From Saprospiraceae bacterium (GTDB lineage Bacteria > Bacteroidota > Bacteroidia > Chitinophagales > Saprospiraceae), in the NCBI GenBank assembly GCA_016714085.1, contig JADJNW010000003.1, positions 124,001 to 188,000 on the forward strand: DNA of 64,000 nucleotides, written 5' to 3'. The notes below the pieces were generated by a model. That model was not told the DNA's origin and ran no database searches. It saw nothing but the letters and a program-made list of their open reading frames with translations. Position 1 is the first letter of the stretch; every line of letters starts with the position of its first letter. Both the position numbers and the translations under genes were made by a program. Shown piece by piece: positions 58,507 to 64,000 of the stretch.

Positions 58507-58567
58507 GCGGTCAAATGACTGATTTGCAGGACAATTGAATGCCTCTACTAAAACACTAACAAACAAA

Positions 58568-59647
58568 ATGTCCGTAATAACACCAAAATCCGAAGAGTTT
58601 TTGAGAAAATATCTCAATAATGCCTCGCCGACGGGCTTTGAATCTTCGGGACAACAAATCTGGCTGGAATACCTCAAGCCTTATATCCACGATTGGAAAA
58701 TTGACAACTATGGTACTGTATTCGGCATTATCAACCCTGATAAGCCCTACAAAGTAGTCATTGAAGGTCATGCAGACGAAATTTCCTGGTTTGTGCATTA
58801 TATTTCAGATAAAGGTTTTATCAATGTTATTCGCAACGGTGGTTCCGACCATTTGATCGCTCCTTCCAAACGCGTAAACATTCATACGTCCAAAGGCATT
58901 GTGAAAGGTATTTTTGGTTGGCCTGCGATTCATACTCGGCATGGCGATGACGCTAATCTGACCCCGAAATTAGAGAACATTTTTATTGATGTGGGCGCTA
59001 AAAATAAAGAAGAAGTGCTGGAAATGGGCATCCACGTGGGTTGTGTCATCACTTATGAGGATGAAATGATAATTCTGAATGATCGATACTACGTGGGGCG
59101 TGCACTCGATAATCGTATGGGCGGGTTTTGTATTGCAGAAGTAGCTCGTCTTTTGCATGAAAATAAAATAGAATTGCCTTATTCTCTTTATGTCGTAAAC
59201 TCGGTACAAGAAGAAGTAGGCTTAAACGGTGCAACGATGGTCGCTCAAACAATTCAACCTGATGTAGCAATCGTTACAGATGTGACGCACGATACAAGTA
59301 CGCCTCTGGTAAGCGCTCAAAAACTAGGGGATGTAAAAAGTGGCGAAGGCCCAACTGTAACTTACGCACCAGCAGTGCATAATAAATTATTATCATTGAT
59401 CATACAAACTGCACAGGAACAAAATATTCCCATCCAACGCGAAGCTGCGTCTCGACGCACAGGTACTGATACGGACGCTTTTGCTTATGCGAATGGGGGT
59501 GTTCCTTCAGCCTTGATTTCCCTGCCTTTGCGTTATATGCATACGACGGTTGAAATGGCGCATAAAGAAGATGTAAATCGCGTAATTCAATTGATTTACA
59601 GCACTTTACAAAAGATAGAAAACGGACATAACTTTAAATATTTTTAA
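58568..59647 (+). CDS. M42-family aminopeptidase
   Basis: ATG 58568 (MSVITPKSEEFLRKYLNNAS) gives about 359 residues; a TTG start 11 codons upstream is possible but less likely. Metal ligands and active-site residues follow the M42 order: His/Asp in VIEGHADEISWFV, Asp in RALDNRMGGFC, Glu pair in NSVQEEVGLNGA, Asp in VTDVTHDTS, and His in RYMHTTVEMAHKED. These tetrahedral co-catalytic enzymes remove N-terminal residues from peptides in the cytoplasm. Confidence 0.94.
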   Translation: MSVITPKSEEFLRKYLNNASPTGFESSGQQIWLEYLKPYIHDWKIDNYGTVFGIINPDKPYKVVIEGHADEISWFVHYISDKGFINVIRNGGSDHLIAPSKRVNIHTSKGIVKGIFGWPAIHTRHGDDANLTPKLENIFIDVGAKNKEEVLEMGIHVGCVITYEDEMIILNDRYYVGRALDNRMGGFCIAEVARLLHENKIELPYSLYVVNSVQEEVGLNGATMVAQTIQPDVAIVTDVTHDTSTPLVSAQKLGDVKSGEGPTVTYAPAVHNKLLSLIIQTAQEQNIPIQREAASRRTGTDTDAFAYANGGVPSALISLPLRYMHTTVEMAHKEDVNRVIQLIYSTLQKIENGHNFKYF

Positions 59648-59649
59648 AA

Positions 59650-61644
59650 TCAAAATTTGATCCACCAACCCGCTTTCAGACCCTGAATGAAATTGTAATT
59701 GACTTCATCTACCCTGAAGCCATTGGGATTCAACAGTTCAATACTGCCACCCAAATTGGGAAGCCGTACTTGCTGCAAATTGACAATTCCTGTTGCGCCA
59801 GGATTGATTATTAAATTGGAAATACGCTCGGTTTCACCACGCTTGTTGCGAATAACCCAACCTCTTAAATCTACTGGCTGATCGGTCGAATTAAAAATAG
59901 AAACCATTTCCTTTCCGCGATCACCTCCTGCCGGATTCACCATAGCTGCTGCAATATGAATACCTTCGGTCAAAAGCGCTTGAGGCTCTATTTGAGGACT
60001 TTCTTCGCCTTCATTTTCCTTTAATTCCAATGCTCGAAGCACCGCTTTGTACGCGTTTACTTTGCCAAAGCCAAACCATTCGGAATGTCCTTTTTCGTCA
60101 TAAACGCCTTTTCGCAAATTCAAAACCACATCAGGATTTTCATCGATAATTTTATCCGCCGTACTCAACAAAATTTGGCGCACCTGCTCTGCCGTCAATT
60201 CTGGATTGACCGAAAGCACTAATGCTGCAACGCCCGCTACCATTGGGCAGGAAGCAGATGTACCTCCAAATTTATCGGTATATCTTTTACCAAAACGAGC
60301 ATTGTCGATTGTCCAAATACTTTGCCCTGGGAGGCGGATTTGCGCATCAATCGGATGCACATTGTCACTGGGTGCACAAATATCGATTTCTTTTCCCCAA
60401 TTGCTATAAGCTGCTTTCAGATTTTGGCTCGTAGAAGCGGAAACGGTAATTACATCGGGATTCGCCGAATAGCCATTCAAAATAGTGCCTCTGGTTTCTT
60501 TCAAACCCGAGGAAGGATGTCGCCAAACAAAACGATCAATATTCCGCTCATTCAATGGTGCATTATAATTGCCAGCAGCAAAAAGAATTACACAACCTTT
60601 ACCACGTGGCCCGCCAGACTTGACAAGCTCCGTCATTTGATCGCGCAATAAAGAAGAAAGCGGTGCATACACGGGCACAGGTCCCCAACTATTGGAAATT
60701 ACATCCGCCCGTTTGCCCACATATTCAAAAATTTCATGTAGTAATTTATCATCAGCAGTCATGCCAAAACGCACCGGCATAAAAGCACAGCCAGGAGCAA
60801 CGCCAATCACGCCATTCCCATTTTCTTCACCAATCGCTAAGCCAGCACAAGGCGTACCGTGAAAATCTCCTCTTGCAAAATTAGGTAAAGGCTCGTTGTC
60901 GGAATCCGCAAAATCTTTCGGAAAAACCAGCTTTCCTATTCCACTCAGATCAGGATGCGTGATGTCAAAACCATCGTCAATCACTGCCACCACAATGTTT
61001 CGATTACCGCGAGTGATGTCCCAAGCATTATTGGCTTCGATGTTGGCTTCGGGAATCAGTTCAACACCACGGGTGCTGCGAAGATGCCATTGGTAACGAA
61101 ACAAATCGTCTTGTGGCGTGTAAAAACTTTCAAATCTATTTACTAAATTGGGTTCGGCGTATAATATTTCCGGGCGTTCCATTAAGTCTTCGCTTACTTT
61201 CACTGGATTTTTTCCTGCCGATTTTGTCACTTGCAGCAAATAAATATGGGATTCTTCTGTTCCAAAAGTTTTTATAAATCTTAACCCATGCGATGCCAAT
61301 ATTTTTTCAATTGCATTATTCGAAACCTCCGATTTAAAAGCTACGACCAATAAATCAGTAATATAATAACGCGTTGCTTCATCATCTACGGGGTGGTAAG
61401 CATGATGGCAAATGCCAGGCGTTCGTTCATCACTGCGAAGTTGATTCATCACTTCATCACGTGCACCTTCCACAGCCCGAACCTTATACATATTAGAAAA
61501 TACTTGCTTAACTTCTTCTACAGGAACTAAGCTTGCTAATTTCTCCAGCGCTTTTTGATCTGGAATAATGGTTGTAAAAAATTCCGGTTCTTTTTCGATT
61601 AAAATTTTTTCACCGCCTCGATGGAGGTAATTTTGGGAAGACAT
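59650..61644 (-). CDS. Subtilisin-like S8 peptidase with C-terminal lamin-tail-like domain, no signal peptide
   Basis: The 664-residue product starts MSSQNYLHRGGEKILIEKEP with no hydrophobic leader. Residues 30-190 resemble a prodomain. The S8 triad is complete: Asp223 (VAVIDDGFDITHPD), His262 (FHGTPCAGLAIG) and Ser463 (GGTSASCPMVAGVAAL), with the oxyanion Asn in FAAGNYNAP. The last roughly 110 residues (VSIFNSTDQPVDLRGWVIRN, GATGIVNLQQVRLPN) form a lamin-tail-type immunoglobulin domain. No T9SS tail is seen. It is either intracellular or exported by another route; the injection-system genes begin 1.2 kb away. It is convergent with the M42 gene, two bases between stops. Confidence 0.9.
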   Translation of the reverse strand: MSSQNYLHRGGEKILIEKEPEFFTTIIPDQKALEKLASLVPVEEVKQVFSNMYKVRAVEGARDEVMNQLRSDERTPGICHHAYHPVDDEATRYYITDLLVVAFKSEVSNNAIEKILASHGLRFIKTFGTEESHIYLLQVTKSAGKNPVKVSEDLMERPEILYAEPNLVNRFESFYTPQDDLFRYQWHLRSTRGVELIPEANIEANNAWDITRGNRNIVVAVIDDGFDITHPDLSGIGKLVFPKDFADSDNEPLPNFARGDFHGTPCAGLAIGEENGNGVIGVAPGCAFMPVRFGMTADDKLLHEIFEYVGKRADVISNSWGPVPVYAPLSSLLRDQMTELVKSGGPRGKGCVILFAAGNYNAPLNERNIDRFVWRHPSSGLKETRGTILNGYSANPDVITVSASTSQNLKAAYSNWGKEIDICAPSDNVHPIDAQIRLPGQSIWTIDNARFGKRYTDKFGGTSASCPMVAGVAALVLSVNPELTAEQVRQILLSTADKIIDENPDVVLNLRKGVYDEKGHSEWFGFGKVNAYKAVLRALELKENEGEESPQIEPQALLTEGIHIAAAMVNPAGGDRGKEMVSIFNSTDQPVDLRGWVIRNKRGETERISNLIINPGATGIVNLQQVRLPNLGGSIELLNPNGFRVDEVNYNFIQGLKAGWWIKF

Positions 61645-61954
61645 AGGCAGTTTTTAGATTAAAAAAATTAAAAATGTATTGTCAGAGCGAATTTGAAAGA
61701 TAATTTTGTAAAACAATCCATTAAACTGAGAATTTTTGAAAAAATTTTAGTGTCTCAAGAAAAATATAATTTTTAACTAAAGCGTTTCAATACTATATTT
61801 TCCACCTAAAAAACCAACTGATTTATGAAAACTTCCAACTCCTCCCCACCGCAAACTTTTGTAATGTGCTTATTTTCCTCAAAGATTTGCTCCCTTACAG
61901 GTAAATCTTGACAAAGAGGATCTTCCTTTGAGATGTGCTATCGTCCAAAATTGA
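61645..61954. other. Intergenic region between divergent subtilase and LuxR-type genes
   Basis: These 310 bases hold no ORF above 30 codons, no RNA gene and no clear inverted repeat. AT-rich sequence suitable for two divergent promoters is present, but no exact TAnnTTTG box was recognised. Confidence 0.6.
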
Positions 61955-62647
61955 ATGATAAGCGTTTTTAACAATTTTTTACCTGAACCCAAAAACATTT
62001 CAAAATCAATGTGTAACCTATTTTTAGCCGATTCTTGCCCGTTGATGGTTGAAGGAGTGCGCCATGCCGTTTCTTCCTTCCCTCAACTGCAAATATCGGG
62101 CGTTTGCCACTCGTATGATTGGCTACAATCCTGGCTTGCTACTCGCAAAGTGGATGTATTGCTACTTGACCCTGCGCTTGGAGGCAGCGATTATGCAGAA
62201 GTTTGTAAAAAAATCAGCCAAAAGTATCCAAAACTGAAAATCCTACTTTTCAGCAATGATGACAACCCGGAATTGATTCGCCGATTGCTACGTTCAGGAA
62301 CAAGAGGCATCTTACCTCGAAATGTGGATGGTGAAGAGCTTTTAAAAGCTGTAGAAGCTATCAATCGAGGCGAAATTTACTTGCATGAACGAGTGAAAAC
62401 GGTCATCCTAGGCTTTTCACTCGGATTGACTCCTCAGCGCAAAAGCCAAGCTTTATTGACACGCCGGGAGCGCGAAATTCTTCGATTAATAGTTGATGAG
62501 TACACGACTCGAGAAATCGCCGAAAAATTGTACATTGAATTTTGTACCGTCGAAACGCACCGCAAAAATCTCATCCAAAAATTAGGTGTAAAAAATACCG
62601 CAGGACTCGTAAGAGTTGCCGTGGAACAGCAACTTTGTTTTAGCTGA
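61955..62647 (+). CDS. NarL/LuxR-type response regulator
   Basis: The 230-residue product, or about 212 if started at the internal ATG 62009 (MCNLFLADSCPLMVEGVRHA), has a receiver domain with the phospho-acceptor Asp in VDVLLLDPALGGSDYAEVC (Asp72 from the first start) and the Lys/Ser-Thr region LKILLFSNDDNPELI. The acidic pocket has one Asp (FLADS), where two are usual. A GerE/LuxR HTH follows: LTRREREILRLIVDEYTTRE, TVETHRKNLIQKLGVKN. No histidine kinase is adjacent. Its position 200 bases upstream of the PAAR gene suggests it might control the injection-system operon. Confidence 0.88.
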   Translation: MISVFNNFLPEPKNISKSMCNLFLADSCPLMVEGVRHAVSSFPQLQISGVCHSYDWLQSWLATRKVDVLLLDPALGGSDYAEVCKKISQKYPKLKILLFSNDDNPELIRRLLRSGTRGILPRNVDGEELLKAVEAINRGEIYLHERVKTVILGFSLGLTPQRKSQALLTRREREILRLIVDEYTTREIAEKLYIEFCTVETHRKNLIQKLGVKNTAGLVRVAVEQQLCFS

Positions 62648-62854
62648 ATACTGCTAATTGCCATCTGAAAGCTCCCCCCATTCGCTTCGATTTATTTTTT
62701 TTGACCTGATTTTTCTTCCTGCTTGTTGAGTTGGAAGCTAAGATTGGTATGCCTGGAAGTATCATTTTTACTGGATTTCAAGGATATTTTTAAATACTGG
62801 ATTTCAAGGAAAAATAAGCGTAAATAAACTGCGTATTTGGCTAAAATTTTTTTC

Positions 62855-63148
62855 ATGTCAAAACCGGCAGCAAGAGTAAGTGACAATCACGTTTGTCCCA
62901 TCGTAAGCCCGGCAGGGCCGCACGTAGGCGGGCCGATTTTGCCACCAGGAGAACCAACCGTGCTGATTGGAGGCTTACCAGCTGCAGTTGTAAGTGGTAT
63001 GTGTACTTGTGCAGGGCCTCCTGATAGCTTGATTTTAGGGTCAACCACTGTATTAATTGGTGGCAAGCCAGCAGTAAGATTAGGCGATACTACGGCGCAC
63101 GGCGGCACTATTGTGGGAGGAGACCCAACGGTTTTAATAGGCGGATAA
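62855..63148 (+). CDS. PAAR-domain spike-tip protein
   Basis: ATG 62855 (MSKPAARVSDNHVCPIVSPA) gives 97 residues. The PAAR signature is repeated: GEPTVLIGGLPAAVVSGMCT, then STTVLIGGKPAVRLGDTTAH and GDPTVLIGG. The His and Cys that bind the zinc at the tip are present (DNHVCP, GMCTC, TTAHGG). PAAR proteins cap the VgrG-type spike of contractile injection systems. A DUF4255 gene follows after 12 bases, which points to an extracellular injection system rather than a classical T6SS. Confidence 0.93.
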   Translation: MSKPAARVSDNHVCPIVSPAGPHVGGPILPPGEPTVLIGGLPAAVVSGMCTCAGPPDSLILGSTTVLIGGKPAVRLGDTTAHGGTIVGGDPTVLIGG

Positions 63149-63160
63149 TACCCAAAAACG

Positions 63161-63781
63161 ATGATAGCACACGCATTAAAAATAATTGTCGAAGAACTGA
63201 ATACCCATTTCAACAGTATTCAACCCGGAAATGTAGAAGACACGGTCGTTATGGGCAATATTGCTGCACTGGAAACCGACATTGATGCCACTATAAAAAA
63301 TCAACTTCGCAATAAAGTCGTAGCTACACTGGTCAACCTGAAGGAAGAAAGCGCTTTAAAAAACACGCCCCATTCTCGTGTAAATGATTCATTTAGAACG
63401 ATGTACTTCAATCCTCCTGTGTATGTAAATTTGTACATTTTATTTAGCATGACTACAACCAGTTCTTATGAAGACGCGCTTACTTATCTATCCCGATTGG
63501 TACGCTTTTTCCAATCTAAAAATGTTTTTACCCCTTCCAATAGCGCTGTCGTAACGGTTATGAATGAATATGACGAATTGGTTGATTTTAAATTGATTAT
63601 GGAATTGCATTCTCCTAATCTGGAAGAGTTGAATCATTTATGGGGTATGCTAGGAGGCAAACAATACCCATCGGTGATTTATCTTATGCGATTGCTGGAA
63701 TTGAAACGCGAAGATGAAGTAGAAGGCGCCGGCGTGATCGAAGAAATAGAAAGCAGATACAAAGTATTCGCACCCAAATAA
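63161..63781 (+). CDS. DUF4255/Pvc16-like tail-terminator protein of a contractile injection system
   Basis: The 206-residue product starts MIAHALKIIVEELNTHFNSI and has NPPVYVNLYILFSMTTTSSY, EDALTYLSRLVRFFQSKNVF and YPSVIYLMRLLELKREDEVE, the core pattern of DUF4255, known as Pvc16, the cap/tail-terminator of Photorhabdus virulence cassettes, Afp and related particles. It lies between the PAAR gene and a further gene on the same strand, the expected start of an eCIS operon. Confidence 0.9.
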   Translation: MIAHALKIIVEELNTHFNSIQPGNVEDTVVMGNIAALETDIDATIKNQLRNKVVATLVNLKEESALKNTPHSRVNDSFRTMYFNPPVYVNLYILFSMTTTSSYEDALTYLSRLVRFFQSKNVFTPSNSAVVTVMNEYDELVDFKLIMELHSPNLEELNHLWGMLGGKQYPSVIYLMRLLELKREDEVEGAGVIEEIESRYKVFAPK

Positions 63782-63787
63782 AATCAT

Positions 63788-64000
63788 ATGGAAATTTTTA
63801 CTTTCAAATATCAGTTGCTGTGCGAAATTAAAATATTACATCACTTCTTTCTGGACGATGTCAATACCGTTTTTGACAATTTGTCAACTACCGACCAGAA
63901 TCGTAAGCTTAGACAATACGACGTACGCAACTGGCTCAATATCGTGCCGGATACAGCAACGGTGGATACTTTGGGCGATCATAGGCTGGTGTACCGACCT
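63788..64000 (+). CDS. Partial gene following Pvc16, unknown
   Basis: ATG 63788 opens a frame that runs through the right edge: MEIFTFKYQLLCEIKILHHF, then DNLSTTDQNRKLRQYDVRNW and VDTLGDHRLVYRP. It starts six bases after the DUF4255 stop, so it is in the same operon. The visible 71 residues do not match a sheath or tube start that I know; small proteins of unknown role are common at this place in Bacteroidota injection-system loci. Confidence 0.7.
   Translation, partial: MEIFTFKYQLLCEIKILHHFFLDDVNTVFDNLSTTDQNRKLRQYDVRNWLNIVPDTATVDTLGDHRLVYRP

Noticed and set aside
61800..61920. 28-codon ORF (MKTSNSSPPQTF) upstream of the LuxR-type gene
   Set aside because: Too short, no ribosome-binding context and no recognisable conservation.

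Overview
This window comes from a Bacteroidota chromosome, most likely from the Saprospiria/Sphingobacteriia side of the phylum (rank below phylum is a guess). The evidence is AT-rich intergenic DNA, several copies of the TAnnTTTG -7 promoter box, DUF5686/DUF5683/DUF1573/DUF3467/DUF4442 family proteins, lipoproteins, type IX secretion C-terminal sorting domains on two M43 metalloproteases, and a Nudix-type arabinose regulator. No rRNA, tRNA, CRISPR array or intact transposon was recognised.

Layout. 1-1309: the end of a DUF5686 outer-membrane protein. 1320-2010: homopolymer-only sequence that is almost certainly an assembly artefact. 2157-18159: an L-arabinose catabolic locus. Two secreted GH127-type beta-L-arabinofuranosidases, an SSS sodium symporter, a mutarotase, AraA, AraB, AraD, a HAD phosphatase and an S9 peptidase lie on the minus strand. 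A divergent Nudix-fold repressor (AraR type) sits opposite, with a 23-bp near-palindrome in the araB-araR intergenic region. Together they would release L-arabinose from glycans, import it and convert it to D-xylulose 5-phosphate. 18337-19859: pyrB and pyrR; pyrE lies apart at 57757. 21034-24916: a stress or low-oxygen block (tandem universal stress protein, rhodanese-like protein without its catalytic Cys, Hsp20, eRF1-like protein, hemN). 25570-27445: a membrane-anchored protein with an effector-associated-domain-like N-terminus and a TonB-like C-terminus, interrupted at an A9 tract. 30007-33408: a large secreted protein ending in a ricin-type lectin domain. 35860-51288: housekeeping genes (sucC, mdh, polX, topA) mixed with secreted M43 proteases, a pentapeptide-repeat membrane protein and an amidase. 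53597-56468: parAB and two membrane proteins. 59650-64000: a subtilase without a signal peptide, a LuxR-type regulator, and then PAAR and DUF4255 (Pvc16-like) genes that look like the start of an extracellular contractile injection system running off the right edge.

Sequence quality. At least nine genes are broken by single frameshifts. Most are explained by one missing base in a short homopolymer (T5 at 5022, A6 at 12699, T4 at 15247, T6 at 17950, A6 at 34012, A6 at 46741, A3 at 49088), which points to homopolymer under-calling in a long-read or pyrosequencing assembly rather than real pseudogenes. I treat these as single genes. All functional names rest on reading motifs and family memory, not on database searches.
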